Shown here: one piece after another, positions 27,291 through 37,527 of the stretch
Layout: each line of letters opens with the position of its first letter
How positions within the stretch are numbered: position 1 is the stretch's first letter
The notes under the pieces: generated by a model
Told to the model about the DNA's origin: nothing
Seen by the model: only the letters and a program-made list of their open reading frames with translations
Databases searched by the model: none
Origin: Mesonia sp. K7
GTDB taxonomy: Bacteria; Bacteroidota; Bacteroidia; Flavobacteriales; Flavobacteriaceae
Assembly (NCBI RefSeq): GCF_003233725.1
Contig: NZ_QKQV01000008.1
Location: 1-64,000 of the forward strand
Length of the DNA: 64,000 nt
Reading direction: 5' to 3'
Position numbers and translations under genes: made by a program

Positions 27291-28753
27291 ACAAAAAAGT
27301 AATTATTATCGGTGCTGGGTTTTCATCACTTTCGGCTGCTTGTTATCTAGCAAAATACGGGTATGAAGTAAAAGTTATTGAAAAAAACAACCATGCTGGC
27401 GGTCGCGCACAACAGCTTATAAAAGAAGGTTTTAAATTTGATATGGGACCAACTTGGTATTGGATGCCCGATGTTTTCGAAAAGTTTTTTGCAGATTTCA
27501 ATAAAAGCCCAAAAGATTATTACCAATTAGAAAAGCTCAACCCTGCTTATCAAGTATATTTTGGAGAAAATGACAGCATTACCATTGGCGACAGTCTTGA
27601 AAAAATCAAGCTAACATTTGAAAGTATTGAAAAAGGAAGCGGTAAAATTTTAGAAGATTTTATCGCTAAAGCGGAAAAGAACTACGACATTTCAATCAAT
27701 AAATTAGTACTAAAACCCGGTATTTCTCCACTCGAATTAATCACCTTAGAAACACTTACCAATTTAAACTTATTCTTTACGGATATTTCTACAGCCATTA
27801 GGAAAAAGTTTAACAACCCTAAGCTGATACAGATTTTAGAATTTCCCGTCTTATTTTTAGGGGCAAAACCCTCAAAAACTCCTGCTTTTTACAGTTTTAT
27901 GAATTTTGCTGATTTTGGGCTTGGTACTTGGTATGTCAAAGGCGGAATGTTTGAAGTAGCTCAAGGCCTGCACCAACTAGCACAAGAACTAGGTGTGAAA
28001 TTTTATTTTAATGAAAAAGTAGAACAAATCATCACCGAAAATAAAAAAGCAATAGGAATTAACACCCAAACTCAAATTCATAAAGCTGATATTATTTTAA
28101 GCGGAGCCGATTACCACTATACCGAAACCCTATTACCTCAAAAATTCCGTCAATATTCTGAAGGCTATTGGAACAAAAGAACTTTTGCTCCTTCTGCTCT
28201 ACTTTTTTATGTAGGTTTTGATAAGAAACTAAGAAATGTTAATCACCATACTTTATTTTTTGACACCGATTTTCAAAATCATATAGAAACAATATACGAT
28301 GACAAAAAATGGCCTAAAGAACCTTTGTTTTACGCTAGTTTCCCTTCGGTAACCGATAGCAGCGTTGCTCCAGAAGGTAACGAAGCAGGCGTTTTTCTAA
28401 TTCCGTTGGCTATTGATATAGAAGATAACGAAGAAATTAGAAATAGATATTTTGATGAAATTGTTTCTCGGCTAGAAAGAATCACTCAACAAAACATCAA
28501 AAAACACATTTTATTCAAAGAAAGTTATTGTCTTAAGGATTTTAAAAAAGATTACAACTCCTATAAAGGTAATGCCTATGGCCTTGCTAACACCTTACTA
28601 CAAACCGCTTTTTTACGCCCCAAACTAAAGAGTAAAAAACTTCGCAATCTATATTTTACAGGGCAACTTACAGTTCCTGGACCTGGAGTTCCGCCAGCCT
28701 TAATTTCTGGAAAACTCGTTGCCGATCTAATCACTAAAAACCACGTAGCATGA
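27287..28753 (+). CDS. crtI: phytoene desaturase
   Basis: A 488-residue FAD enzyme. The N-terminal dinucleotide motif is VIIIGAGFSSLSAACYLAKY with EKNNHAGGRA; the C-terminal carotenoid-oxidase signature is LYFTGQLTVPGPGVPPALIS. It introduces four double bonds into phytoene to give lycopene at the membrane. The ATG overlaps the regulator stop (ATGA), and its own end overlaps the crtB start by four bases, so the operon is tightly coupled. FMNFADFGLGTWYVKGGM is also typical. Confidence 0.95.
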   Translation: MNKKVIIIGAGFSSLSAACYLAKYGYEVKVIEKNNHAGGRAQQLIKEGFKFDMGPTWYWMPDVFEKFFADFNKSPKDYYQLEKLNPAYQVYFGENDSITIGDSLEKIKLTFESIEKGSGKILEDFIAKAEKNYDISINKLVLKPGISPLELITLETLTNLNLFFTDISTAIRKKFNNPKLIQILEFPVLFLGAKPSKTPAFYSFMNFADFGLGTWYVKGGMFEVAQGLHQLAQELGVKFYFNEKVEQIITENKKAIGINTQTQIHKADIILSGADYHYTETLLPQKFRQYSEGYWNKRTFAPSALLFYVGFDKKLRNVNHHTLFFDTDFQNHIETIYDDKKWPKEPLFYASFPSVTDSSVAPEGNEAGVFLIPLAIDIEDNEEIRNRYFDEIVSRLERITQQNIKKHILFKESYCLKDFKKDYNSYKGNAYGLANTLLQTAFLRPKLKSKKLRNLYFTGQLTVPGPGVPPALISGKLVADLITKNHVA

Positions 28754-29589
28754 AAGAAATATTCGATACCGTATCGCAAAAATGCAGCTTTGAAGTAACC
28801 CAAAATTATAGCACTTCGTTTTCTATTGCTACCAAGCTATTAGGTGCCAGCATTCGGCAGGATATCCACAACATATACGGGTTTGTACGTTTTGCCGATG
28901 AGATTGTAGACACCTTTCATGCATATGAAAAAGAGAGGCTTTTCAATAAATTTGAAACAGATCTATATGAAGCTATTGAAGAAAAAATAAGTTTAAACCC
29001 GGTTCTTAATTCTTTTCAGATGACGGTGCACAAATACAAAATTCCCGAAGAGTTGTACCGTGATTTTCTAAAAAGTATGCGTGCAGATTTACATAAAAGC
29101 GTCTATAATTCAGTAGAAGAATACCAAGAGTACATCTACGGAAGTGCAGATGTTGTTGGGCTTATGTGTTTGATGGTTTTTGTAAAAGGAGACAAACAAA
29201 AGTATGATGACTTAAAGTACGAAGCCATGAAATTAGGCTCAGCATTTCAGAAAGTCAATTTTTTGCGGGACATCAAAGCCGATTATCAAGAGTTAGACCG
29301 TACTTATTTTCCGGGAGCTTCATATGAAAAAATGGATGAAACCATCAAAAATAAAATCATCCAAGAAATTGAAGAGGATTTTGCCATCGCTTATCACGGA
29401 ATAAAAAAACTACCTAACGAAGCTCGACTAGGGGTTTTTACCGCTTATTTTTATTATAGAAAATTGCTTCAGAAGCTAAAGAAAACTTCTGCCTGCCAAC
29501 TTATGAATACTCGAATTAGCGTTCCTAATTATCAAAAAGCGGCTATCTTAGCAAAAACTTATGTTGGTTATAAACTAAATCACTATTAA
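28750..29589 (+). CDS. crtB: phytoene synthase
   Basis: A 279-residue prenyl-condensing enzyme. The two Asp-rich sites are VRFADEIVDTF (about 45) and FLRDIKADYQELDRTYFP (about 174), with YGSADVVGLMCL between. It joins two geranylgeranyl diphosphates to phytoene, the first step of the pathway. It overlaps crtI by four bases, and crtZ starts two bases after its stop. Confidence 0.95.
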   Translation: MKEIFDTVSQKCSFEVTQNYSTSFSIATKLLGASIRQDIHNIYGFVRFADEIVDTFHAYEKERLFNKFETDLYEAIEEKISLNPVLNSFQMTVHKYKIPEELYRDFLKSMRADLHKSVYNSVEEYQEYIYGSADVVGLMCLMVFVKGDKQKYDDLKYEAMKLGSAFQKVNFLRDIKADYQELDRTYFPGASYEKMDETIKNKIIQEIEEDFAIAYHGIKKLPNEARLGVFTAYFYYRKLLQKLKKTSACQLMNTRISVPNYQKAAILAKTYVGYKLNHY

Positions 29590-29590
29590 G

Positions 29591-30040
29591 ATGCAGATAT
29601 TTTTTTGGATCCTTATATTTTTAACCACTTTCTGTTTGATGGAATTTATGGCGTGGTTTACACATAAGTATGTCATGCATGGTTTTTTATGGAAAATACA
29701 TAAAGACCACCACCAAAAAGACCACAGCAGTTGGTGGGAACGCAATGATCTCTTTTTTGTGTTTTATGCCTTGGTAAGCATTGGTTGCTTTCTACTATGG
29801 AAATATGAAGACGTTTGGTATACCCTGCCTATTGGTTTAGGCATTCTCGCCTATGGAATCGCTTACTTTACCGTCCATGATATTTTTATTCACCAGCGTT
29901 TTAAGCTTTTTAGAAATGCTAATAATTGGTACGCCAAAGGCATCAGGAGGGCTCATAAAATACACCATAAACACTTAGGAAAAGAAGATGGTGAAAATTT
30001 CGGGATGCTGTTCGTTCCTTTTAAATATTTTAAAAAATAA
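29591..30040 (+). CDS. crtZ: beta-carotene 3-hydroxylase
   Basis: A 149-residue membrane di-iron enzyme of the fatty acid hydroxylase superfamily. The histidine clusters are HKYVMH, HKDHHQKDH, HDIFIH and HKIHHKH. Four hydrophobic segments flank them. It hydroxylates both beta rings of beta-carotene to give zeaxanthin, the usual yellow pigment of this family. It is within the crt operon, two bases after crtB. Confidence 0.93.
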   Translation: MQIFFWILIFLTTFCLMEFMAWFTHKYVMHGFLWKIHKDHHQKDHSSWWERNDLFFVFYALVSIGCFLLWKYEDVWYTLPIGLGILAYGIAYFTVHDIFIHQRFKLFRNANNWYAKGIRRAHKIHHKHLGKEDGENFGMLFVPFKYFKK

Positions 30041-30046
30041 ACTTGT

Positions 30047-31201
30047 GTGAGCAACACCAATTTTGATTATATCATTATAGGTTCTGGTCTTGCGGGACTC
30101 CAATTAGCTCTCGCTTTTGCGGAAGATCATTACTTTGCAAATTATAAAATTGCGCTCATCGACTTCGATAAAAAAAACAAAAACGACCGTACGTGGAGTT
30201 TCTGGGAAAAACATCCTTCGAAGTTTGAAGCAATTGTTTCTAAAACTTGGGGTAAAACACAATTTATTTCTTCCGAAAAAAAACTGGAAATACCTTTACA
30301 GGATTATCAATACAAAACCATCAAAGCGGTAGATTTTTACAATTACTGTAAGAATAGAATTTCTGAACAAGACAATATTCAAATTATAGAAGATTTTATA
30401 GAAGAAGTTCGCGAAAGTGACACTCTAGTGGAAGTCATGGGTAAAAACGGTCTGTATCATGCAAAACATGTTTTCGATAGTCGTATTCCAAAAGCTTTTT
30501 TTCAAAAACATAACTATATTTTACTCATCCAACATTTTAAAGGTTGGATGATTGAAAGTAAACAACCTGTTTTTGATGATAGCAATTTTACCATGATGGA
30601 TTATCGCTACAAATATAAAAACACTACTAGTTTTATCTATGTTTTACCTTTTTCTGCCAATAAAGCCTTGATTGAATTTACTTTTTTCTCTCCACATACC
30701 GTTGAAAATTCAATTTATGAAAATCATTTAAAAAGCTATATTTCTAAGGAGTTACAGCTAAGCGAATACGACATTTTAGAAGAAGAATACGGTGAAATCC
30801 CAATGAGTGCATTTCCGTTTCAAGATTACCACACATCAAAAATCACCAAAATAGGAACCGCTGGCGGTTGGGTAAAAGCGAGCAGTGGTTATGCTTTTAA
30901 AAACTCACAGAAGAAAGTTAAAACACTTATAGAAAATATCAAAAAAGGAAATATGACAACCAGAAATTTATATATGAAAAAGTACCAATTTTACGACGAC
31001 ATATTTCTTGATGTACTTTACCATAATAATGATTTAGGCGAACAGTTATTTACCAAATTTTATAGTAATCCTATCCAAAACGGATTTCAATTTTTAGATG
31101 AAGCATCTTCACTTGCACAAGACATAAAAATTATCCGTTCGCTTTATCACCCTCAGTTTTTGGTTAGTTTTTTCAGGGTTTTAAAAAGAAAATTTTTTTA
31201 A
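30047..31201 (+). CDS. crtY: lycopene beta-cyclase
   Basis: A 384-residue flavoprotein with FDYIIIGSGLAGLQLALAFA at the N-terminus, the RTWSFWEKHPSKFE motif, and GTAGGWVKASSGYAFKNSQK, which is the cyclase signature. It closes both ends of lycopene to beta rings. I use the GTG at 30047, because TTG three bases earlier runs into a stop and no ATG is nearby. It is the last gene of the operon, with a strong terminator behind it. Confidence 0.92.
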   Translation: MSNTNFDYIIIGSGLAGLQLALAFAEDHYFANYKIALIDFDKKNKNDRTWSFWEKHPSKFEAIVSKTWGKTQFISSEKKLEIPLQDYQYKTIKAVDFYNYCKNRISEQDNIQIIEDFIEEVRESDTLVEVMGKNGLYHAKHVFDSRIPKAFFQKHNYILLIQHFKGWMIESKQPVFDDSNFTMMDYRYKYKNTTSFIYVLPFSANKALIEFTFFSPHTVENSIYENHLKSYISKELQLSEYDILEEEYGEIPMSAFPFQDYHTSKITKIGTAGGWVKASSGYAFKNSQKKVKTLIENIKKGNMTTRNLYMKKYQFYDDIFLDVLYHNNDLGEQLFTKFYSNPIQNGFQFLDEASSLAQDIKIIRSLYHPQFLVSFFRVLKRKFF

Positions 31202-31208
31202 CCTAAAA

Positions 31209-31242
31209 GCAAAAAATCCGCTCGAAAGCGGATTTTTTTATT
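31209..31242. terminator. bidirectional terminator between crtY and aconitase gene
   Basis: A perfect 12-base stem: AAAAAATCCGCT (31211-31222), loop CGAA, AGCGGATTTTTT (31227-31238). It serves both converging genes. Confidence 0.92.
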
Positions 31243-31255
31243 TAAAAAGAATTGA

Positions 31256-33523
31256 TTAAGCGTTTTGCTTTTTGATTAAGTTCAACGCAGAACCTTCTTT
31301 ATACCACTCTATTTGACTATCGTTATAGGTATGATTGGCTTTGATTACGTCTTTACTTCCATCTTTATGAACGATTTCTATCGTTAATGGTTGATCTGAT
31401 GCAAAGTTTTCTAAATCGATAAAATTGAACGTGTCATCTTCCTGAATAAGGTCATAATCGTTTTCGTTGGCAAACGTAATTCCTAACATACCTTGTTTTT
31501 TCAAGTTGGTTTCGTGAATACGTGCAAACGATTTTACGAGCACTACTCTTACTCCTAAGTGTCTAGGTTCCATCGCGGCGTGTTCTCTAGAAGAACCTTC
31601 ACCGTAATTGTGATCACCCACTACTACCGTAGGAATGTCTGCTGCTTTATAGGCTCTTTGCACATCAGGAACTCCACCGTATTCTCCAGTCAACTGGTTT
31701 TTAACGAAGTTCGTTTTCATGTTAAAAGCGTTTACCGCACCAATCAAACAGTTGTTTGAAATATTGTCTAAATGTCCTCTAAAACGCAACCAAGGTCCAG
31801 CCATAGAAATGTGATCTGTCGTACATTTTCCGTGCGCTTTGATTAATAATTTTGCTCCCATAAGGTTCTGACCGTCCCAAGGTTTGAAAGGCTCTAGCAG
31901 TTGTAATCTTTCGCTCGTTGGCGAAACTTTTACCTCTACTCCGCTTCCGTCTTCTCTTGGCGCAATATAACCCGGATCTTCTACATCAAATCCGTTGGTC
32001 GGTAACTCGATACCTTTAGGCTCTTCCAACATAACTTCTTCTCCATCTTCGTTGATGAGTTTATCTCTTGTCGGATCAAAGTCTAATCTACCCGAAATCG
32101 CAATTGCTGCTACCATTTCTGGTGAACCAACAAAAGCGTGGGTATTTGGGTTACCATCTGCTCTTTTAGAGAAGTTACGGTTAAACGAGTGAACAATCGT
32201 GTTTTTCTCATCTCCTTTTCGGTCACTTCTTTCCCACTGACCAATACATGGTCCGCAAGCATTGGTAAAAATAGTAGCGTCTAAATCTTCAAAAATCTTT
32301 AGGATACCATCTCTTTCTGCGGTATAACGAATCTGTTCAGAACCTGGATTGATACCAAAATCTGATTTCGATTTGATTTTTTTATCCACCGCTTGTTTGG
32401 CAATTGAAGCAGCTCTGGTCAAATCTTCGTAAGACGAGTTCGTACAAGAACCGATTAACCCCCAATCTACATTAATTGGCCAATCATTTTCTTTCGCTTT
32501 AGCACTCATTTCAGAAATAGGAGTCGCTAAATCTGGAGTAAATGGTCCGTTTAAATGAGGTCTTAGTTCTGAAAGGTTAATCTCAATCACCTCGTCAAAA
32601 TACTGTTCTGGGTTTGCGTATACTTCGTCATCACCCGTTAAGTATTCTCTAATTTTATTGGCTTCGTCAGCAACTTCGGCTCTTCCGGTAGCTCTTAAGA
32701 AACGCTCCATCGAGTCGTCATAACCAAAGGTAGAAGTAGTTGCCCCCACTTCTGCTCCCATATTACAAATCGTTCCTTTACCTGTACATGACAGATTTTT
32801 GGCTCCTGGACCAAAATATTCGATAATTGCACCAGTTCCTCCTTTTACGGTTAAAATACCAGCAACTTTAAGAATTACATCTTTCGAAGCCGTCCAACCG
32901 TTAAGTTCACCTGTAAGTTTTACTCCAATAAGTTTAGGAAATTTAAGTTCCCAAGGCATTCCTGCCATTACATCAACAGCGTCTGCTCCACCAACACCTA
33001 CAGCAACCATTCCTAAACCACCGGCATTTACGGTATGCGAATCAGTACCTATCATCATTCCTCCAGGAAAGGCATAATTCTCTAATACCACTTGATGAAT
33101 AATTCCCGCTCCTGGCTTCCAGAAACCGATACCATATTTATTAGAAACAGACTCTAAGAAATCGAAAACTTCGTTACTTACTTGATTGGCATGCAATAAA
33201 TCGGGCTTTGCTCCTTGCTTCGCCAAAATCAAGTGATCGCAATGAACCGTTGTGGGCACCGCACATTTTGATTTTCCTGCTTGCATAAACTGTAACAGCG
33301 CCATTTGTGCTGTTGCATCCTGACAAGCAATTCTGTCGGGCGCAAAATCTACATAATCTTTTCCGCGTTCGTACTTTTGGTTGGGTGTTCCGTCCCACAA
33401 ATGGGTGTATAGTATTTTTTCTGCCAAAGTAAGAGGTTTTCCAACAACTTTACGAGCTTGGTCTACTCTCTCTGGCATTTGGCTATACACCTTTTTTATC
33501 ATATCGATATCAAATAATGCCAT
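31256..33523 (-). CDS. acn: aconitate hydratase (mitochondrial-type)
   Basis: A 755-residue aconitase. It shows the 4Fe-4S cysteines in [10 protein letters not shown] and [10 protein letters not shown], the [10 protein letters not shown] region with the catalytic His, and the C-terminal swivel domain with [19 protein letters not shown]. It interconverts citrate and isocitrate in the TCA cycle. The length matches the mitochondrial-like aconitase used by Bacteroidota, not the larger AcnA or AcnB of enterics. Confidence 0.95.
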   Translation of the reverse strand: MALFDIDMIKKVYSQMPERVDQARKVVGKPLTLAEKILYTHLWDGTPNQKYERGKDYVDFAPDRIACQDATAQMALLQFMQAGKSKCAVPTTVHCDHLILAKQGAKPDLLHANQVSNEVFDFLESVSNKYGIGFWKPGAGIIHQVVLENYAFPGGMMIGTDSHTVNAGGLGMVAVGVGGADAVDVMAGMPWELKFPKLIGVKLTGELNGWTASKDVILKVAGILTVKGGTGAIIEYFGPGAKNLSCTGKGTICNMGAEVGATTSTFGYDDSMERFLRATGRAEVADEANKIREYLTGDDEVYANPEQYFDEVIEINLSELRPHLNGPFTPDLATPISEMSAKAKENDWPINVDWGLIGSCTNSSYEDLTRAASIAKQAVDKKIKSKSDFGINPGSEQIRYTAERDGILKIFEDLDATIFTNACGPCIGQWERSDRKGDEKNTIVHSFNRNFSKRADGNPNTHAFVGSPEMVAAIAISGRLDFDPTRDKLINEDGEEVMLEEPKGIELPTNGFDVEDPGYIAPREDGSGVEVKVSPTSERLQLLEPFKPWDGQNLMGAKLLIKAHGKCTTDHISMAGPWLRFRGHLDNISNNCLIGAVNAFNMKTNFVKNQLTGEYGGVPDVQRAYKAADIPTVVVGDHNYGEGSSREHAAMEPRHLGVRVVLVKSFARIHETNLKKQGMLGITFANENDYDLIQEDDTFNFIDLENFASDQPLTIEIVHKDGSKDVIKANHTYNDSQIEWYKEGSALNLIKKQNA

Positions 33524-33988
33524 AGTTTTATTTTTTAAGAGCGTAAATTTACAAAATTTTAATGGATTTTAAAAATCGTCATCAATTAGGCTTTTTTAAT
33601 AAAAATAAAGCAATCAATTGTGATATTTACTGATTATAATGAATCTAAATAACGGTTTTTATCAATAAATTTATGAATATGATAATTTAAAACTTTTAAA
33701 ATAAGATATTCATAAAAAAAGGCTGAAAATTTTGAGAGATACAAACTTATCGGAATTTATAAATCCATATTTCAGTTTATTCTTTTGAAGAAATTAAAGT
33801 TAATTTTAGGGTTTCTCCACCTTAATTTTAACTAAAAAATAACTTTTATCATACTAAACTCCTCTTGACTTTATTTTTCGTAGCAACAATACTAAATAAG
33901 TACTTATAGTTAGAATGTTCCATACGATTACTGAGCACCTACTGTTAAATTGAATTATTTTATAGTTTTTTTTATCCAAGATAAAAAT
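33524..33988. other. 465-base intergenic stretch, no gene seen
   Basis: A very AT-rich gap between the divergent acn start and the end of the TetR gene. I see no open frame with sensible protein, no tRNA-like fold and no strong hairpin. It presumably carries the acn promoter, but no exact TTG-N19-TAnnTTTG match is visible for it. Confidence 0.6.
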
Positions 33989-34576
33989 CTAATGATGAAA
34001 ATATCCTTTTAAAAAAATCTCCAAACCCCACGTTAATAGTTCTGAAGATTGTGCATTATCAAGCCCACAAACATCTTTGGTGACAATAAATGGTTCTATA
34101 CCCATTAGAACTGTTAAAAAGTTTGCTAGTTTTACTTTATCTTCTCTAGGTATTGATGTTTCCTCCAGTGCTAATTCGATTGCTTTAATTCTTCTAGCTC
34201 CTCTTTTTTTTCTTACTTCTTCCGAAGTTAAGACCACACTGATATATTTTCTAAAAGCAGTTTCATTATCAATGGTAAGTTGATTAAAATAGTGTTGTAT
34301 CTTTTGAAGTTTTATTTCGATCTGATCGGTCTTAAAAGTTTCTATCAACCTTTCTGGTTTCATAACTTGAATATCCAACCCAGCTTCACTCGATAATATT
34401 TCTGTGTTTGAGAAATAACGGTAAACAGTAGCTCTAGAAATTCCTATTTGTCTAGCAACTTCTTCTAAGGTAAAGTCCTTACCTTGACTTAAAAAATACT
34501 TGGCTCCTTCTAAAATTTTTTGCCGAGTTTCTAGCTTCTGTTTTTTTCTTCCTTTATCAACATAATTTTCTTTCAT
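33989..34576 (-). CDS. TetR/AcrR family regulator
   Basis: 195 residues. The N-terminal helix-turn-helix is complete (FTLEEVARQIGISRATVYRYFSN, about 36-58), followed by an all-helical ligand domain. It is divergent from a cupin gene, and two copies of an operator-like sequence lie between, one touching each start codon. It therefore most likely represses itself and the cupin gene. The inducer is unknown. Confidence 0.88.
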   Translation of the reverse strand: MKENYVDKGRKKQKLETRQKILEGAKYFLSQGKDFTLEEVARQIGISRATVYRYFSNTEILSSEAGLDIQVMKPERLIETFKTDQIEIKLQKIQHYFNQLTIDNETAFRKYISVVLTSEEVRKKRGARRIKAIELALEETSIPREDKVKLANFLTVLMGIEPFIVTKDVCGLDNAQSSELLTWGLEIFLKGYFHH

Positions 34577-34577
34577 A

Positions 34578-34649
34578 AGACAAATATCTCATAAAAATTG
34601 CATATTAAAAAATCTTCTTTTAAATTTGTGAGACAAAAATCTCATAAAA
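34578..34649. promoter_or_regulatory. double operator between tetR and cupin genes
   Basis: AGACAAATATCTCATAAAA (34578-34596) and AGACAAAAATCTCATAAAA (34631-34649) differ at one position and are 53 bases apart. Each holds a 16-base quasi-palindrome of the type TGAGA-N6-TCTCA (TAAGA in the left copy). The left one abuts the tetR start codon, the right one abuts the cupin start and directly follows a TAAATTTG -7 element (34621-34628). A repressor there would block both genes. Confidence 0.8.
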
Positions 34650-35083
34650 TGAAAGATACAACTACCAAATGGGTCTTAGGCCATAGAGTTACTCCGCATA
34701 ATACAATAGGGGATTATGATTTATTAACAGGAGAAACACCAGGAAAAACTGACGGTCCTCCTCCGCATTCACACCAAACCTATAAAGAAGTTTTTTTAAT
34801 TACTGAGGGAGAAATGGTATTTATCGCCGATGGGAAAAGCATCACTTTAAAGGCTGGTGAATCAATAGATATCGCACCAAATACCGTGCATACTTTCACC
34901 AACAAAAGTGACAAAGCTTGTAAATGGGTTAATATACACAGTCCAAAAGGGTTTAGACAATTTTTTGAAAGCCTTGGCGTGCCTGAAAAGATAGACAATG
35001 CAGCACAGTTATCACTAGCTCCAGAAATTATACAGAAAGTAATTGAAACAGCTTCTAATTATGATATGTACTTAAAGATGTAG
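34649..35083 (+). CDS. cupin-domain protein, 144 aa
   Basis: The start MKDTTTKWVLGHRVTPHNTI (34649) fits the promoter and operator; an upstream frame from 34598 would run through them. The single cupin has the metal motif PPPHSHQTYKEVFLITEGE (His, His, Glu) and a second His in PNTVHTFTN. It is a small quercetinase/oxalate-type cupin of unknown substrate. It is divergent from the TetR gene, which probably controls it. Confidence 0.82.
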   Translation: MKDTTTKWVLGHRVTPHNTIGDYDLLTGETPGKTDGPPPHSHQTYKEVFLITEGEMVFIADGKSITLKAGESIDIAPNTVHTFTNKSDKACKWVNIHSPKGFRQFFESLGVPEKIDNAAQLSLAPEIIQKVIETASNYDMYLKM

Positions 35084-35086
35084 TTT

Positions 35087-36040
35087 TTACAACAACTCCT
35101 TAATAATTTGCGCTTCGGTATAACCTTCAGCTTCAGCTTTGTAGTTTTTAATGATACGATGACGTAACACGCCTTCAGAAACCGCTTTGACATCTTCGAT
35201 ATCAGGTGAAAATTTACCTTTGGTTGCTGCGTTGGCTTTGGCGGCCAAGATCAGGTTTTGTGAAGCTCTTGGTCCAGCACCCCAATCGATAAACTCGTTG
35301 ACCAACTGATGTGATTTATCACTTTTCGGTCTGGTTTGCGCTACTAAATTTACAGCATATTCCACCACATTATCGGCTACGGGAATACGTCTGATCAATT
35401 GTTGGAAATGGATGATTTCCTGCGCGGTAAAAAGTGATTTTATATTTACTTCAATATTTGAAGTAGTGTTTTTTACAATATCAATTTCTTCTTGAAAGCT
35501 CGGATAATCCAAATATATAGAAAACATAAAACGGTCTAATTGCGCTTCCGGTAACGGATATGTTCCTTCTTGCTCAATCGGGTTTTGAGTTGCCAACACA
35601 AAATAAGGCTGTGGTAGTTGGTAACGTGTTCCGGCAACGGTCACAATTTTCTCTTGCATCGCTTCCAATAAAGCGGCTTGGGTTTTGGGTGGTGTCCTAT
35701 TGATCTCGTCTGCTAACAAAATATTTGTGAAAACCGGCCCTTTTATAAACTTGAAATTTCGGGTTTCGTCTAAAATTTCCGAACCTAAAATATCACTTGG
35801 CATCAAGTCTGGTGTAAACTGAATACGTTTAAAATCTAAACCTAAAGCTTGAGCAATCGTGTTTACCATTAAGGTTTTTGCTAAACCGGGAACCCCAATT
35901 AACAACGTGTGCCCCCCTGCAAAAACCGATAAAAGTATCTCGTGAATGACTTTATCTTGACCAACAATTTGGTTTTTGATTTCCGATTTTAAAGAATGTA
36001 TTTTTTCTTGAAACTGTTGAATTGCCGCAGCGTCTGACAT
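35087..36040 (-). CDS. MoxR family AAA+ ATPase
   Basis: A 317-residue ATPase with Walker A GVPGLAKT (49-56), Walker B in LLADEINRTPPKTQAALLEA and the sensor LATQNPIEQEGTYPLPEAQ. MoxR proteins act as chaperones that mature partner proteins, often with von Willebrand-type DUF58 genes; none is seen on this side of the window. It lies five bases after the SurA-like gene and is probably part of that operon. Confidence 0.93.
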   Translation of the reverse strand: MSDAAAIQQFQEKIHSLKSEIKNQIVGQDKVIHEILLSVFAGGHTLLIGVPGLAKTLMVNTIAQALGLDFKRIQFTPDLMPSDILGSEILDETRNFKFIKGPVFTNILLADEINRTPPKTQAALLEAMQEKIVTVAGTRYQLPQPYFVLATQNPIEQEGTYPLPEAQLDRFMFSIYLDYPSFQEEIDIVKNTTSNIEVNIKSLFTAQEIIHFQQLIRRIPVADNVVEYAVNLVAQTRPKSDKSHQLVNEFIDWGAGPRASQNLILAAKANAATKGKFSPDIEDVKAVSEGVLRHRIIKNYKAEAEGYTEAQIIKELL

Positions 36041-36045
36041 ATTTT

Positions 36046-37527
36046 TTAAGATTTAGTTTTTAACCAATTACCTGTAAACTTACAATCTTGGTAATCTTCA
36101 CTTACTTTTACATAAGTGTCTAAAATATTCTTTTTTTGCCACTTTTCAACCTCTTTTATTTGCTTTTCGCGTAAAGCAAGCTGTTTTATTTTGGTATAAT
36201 CTTGAGAATAATTGGCCAAATGCTCTGGGTGTTTTTTATTAACGGTAATGATTTTAAAGAACTTTTGTCCCGTTCTCGTCTGATCGGCAAGCACCAAAGA
36301 GATTTCACCTTCATCTAAATTGTTGACTTGCTCATAGATAGTTGGATCGATATCGGTCAATTCGAATCGGGTATCGCCTGTTTTAGGATTGATGAGCTGA
36401 CCACCATCTTCACGGGTTTCCTTTTCATCAGAATATTTACGAGCCACCTCGTCAAAGGTATATTTTCCGTTAAGGATATTGGTACGAAGGGTATCAATGG
36501 TATTTTTAGCAATTTCTTCGGTTTCTATTGTATACTTAGGAATGATAATGATATGCCTAATGTCTAACTTCTGTCCTTTTATTTTATCTAATTGTACAAT
36601 ATGGTAACCAAACTCCGATTTAAACGGCTTACTTACTTCCCCTTCTTGCAAGCTAAAAGCCACTTGTTTAAAATCTTTGTCTAAAGGATCTTTTCTGGAA
36701 ATCGTCATTTGTCCGCCACGAGTACTCGTAGCATCTTGCGAGTACAATACTGCTTTGGTAGCAAAACTAGCGCCATTATTTACAATATCATCACGCATCT
36801 GGTTAAGTTGGTCGATTACTTTTTGTTCCTCTTCTTTCGGGACTTTGGGTTTGATGACCAACTGTGAAATCTCTACTTCATCGCCAAACATGGGTAATTC
36901 GTCTTCGGGTATTTTATCAAAAAACTGACGAACCTCTTCTGGAGTCACTTCCACATCTTTTACGATTTTTTCCTGCATCATCGAACTCAATTGGCTCTCT
37001 CTGTTGATGGCGTTGAGTTCGTCTCTCAACTCTTTTTCAGAATCTTTTCGGTAAAAAGCTACTACTTTATCGATATCGCCCACTTGTGCCACCATTCGGT
37101 CTAACTGCTGTTGGGTAATGTCTTCTACACGAGATTGGGTAATCGAAATAAGTGTATCTAATTCGGCGTGATGAGCATATAATTTGTTTTCCATCAGACG
37201 ACCAACAATCTGACAGTCGGTAATTTCTCCTGTATCCATCCCTTGTGCTTTGATGTCTTCGCGCATTTTGATAATATCGGAATCTAAAATCACAAATTCA
37301 CCCACAACTGCGGCTACACCATCAGCTTTAAATTTTTTAAAAGGCTTTTTTACTGTATCTTTTTCCACTAATGTTGTCGCTGCCATCAGCGTGTCTGATT
37401 TTACTAGCATACTTGAGTTAACAAGTGTGTCTTGCTGTGCTTTCGCGAAAGCGGATAAGTGAACAATAAGTATAAGTAGGAATAGTTTAGTCGTAGGTTT
37501 CAAAATTTTTATTTTGGATTGCATCAT
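36046..37527 (-). CDS. SurA-like periplasmic peptidyl-prolyl isomerase
   Basis: 493 residues. The signal peptide ends AFAKAQ, a SurA-type N-terminal helix domain follows (VVGEFVILDSDI), and then two parvulin-type domains (EVEISQLVIKPKVPKEE with YSQDATSTRGGQM, and DIRHIIIIPKYT with YSDEKETREDGGQL). It escorts outer-membrane proteins through the periplasm. Its start overlaps the preceding lipoprotein gene by 41 bases. The signal peptide codons contain the palindrome GCTTTCGCGAAAGC at 37439. Confidence 0.88.
   Translation of the reverse strand: MMQSKIKILKPTTKLFLLILIVHLSAFAKAQQDTLVNSSMLVKSDTLMAATTLVEKDTVKKPFKKFKADGVAAVVGEFVILDSDIIKMREDIKAQGMDTGEITDCQIVGRLMENKLYAHHAELDTLISITQSRVEDITQQQLDRMVAQVGDIDKVVAFYRKDSEKELRDELNAINRESQLSSMMQEKIVKDVEVTPEEVRQFFDKIPEDELPMFGDEVEISQLVIKPKVPKEEEQKVIDQLNQMRDDIVNNGASFATKAVLYSQDATSTRGGQMTISRKDPLDKDFKQVAFSLQEGEVSKPFKSEFGYHIVQLDKIKGQKLDIRHIIIIPKYTIETEEIAKNTIDTLRTNILNGKYTFDEVARKYSDEKETREDGGQLINPKTGDTRFELTDIDPTIYEQVNNLDEGEISLVLADQTRTGQKFFKIITVNKKHPEHLANYSQDYTKIKQLALREKQIKEVEKWQKKNILDTYVKVSEDYQDCKFTGNWLKTKS

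Noticed and set aside
33524-33988. Possible small RNA or hidden gene
   Set aside because: No stable fold, promoter-terminator pair or protein-like frame was seen.
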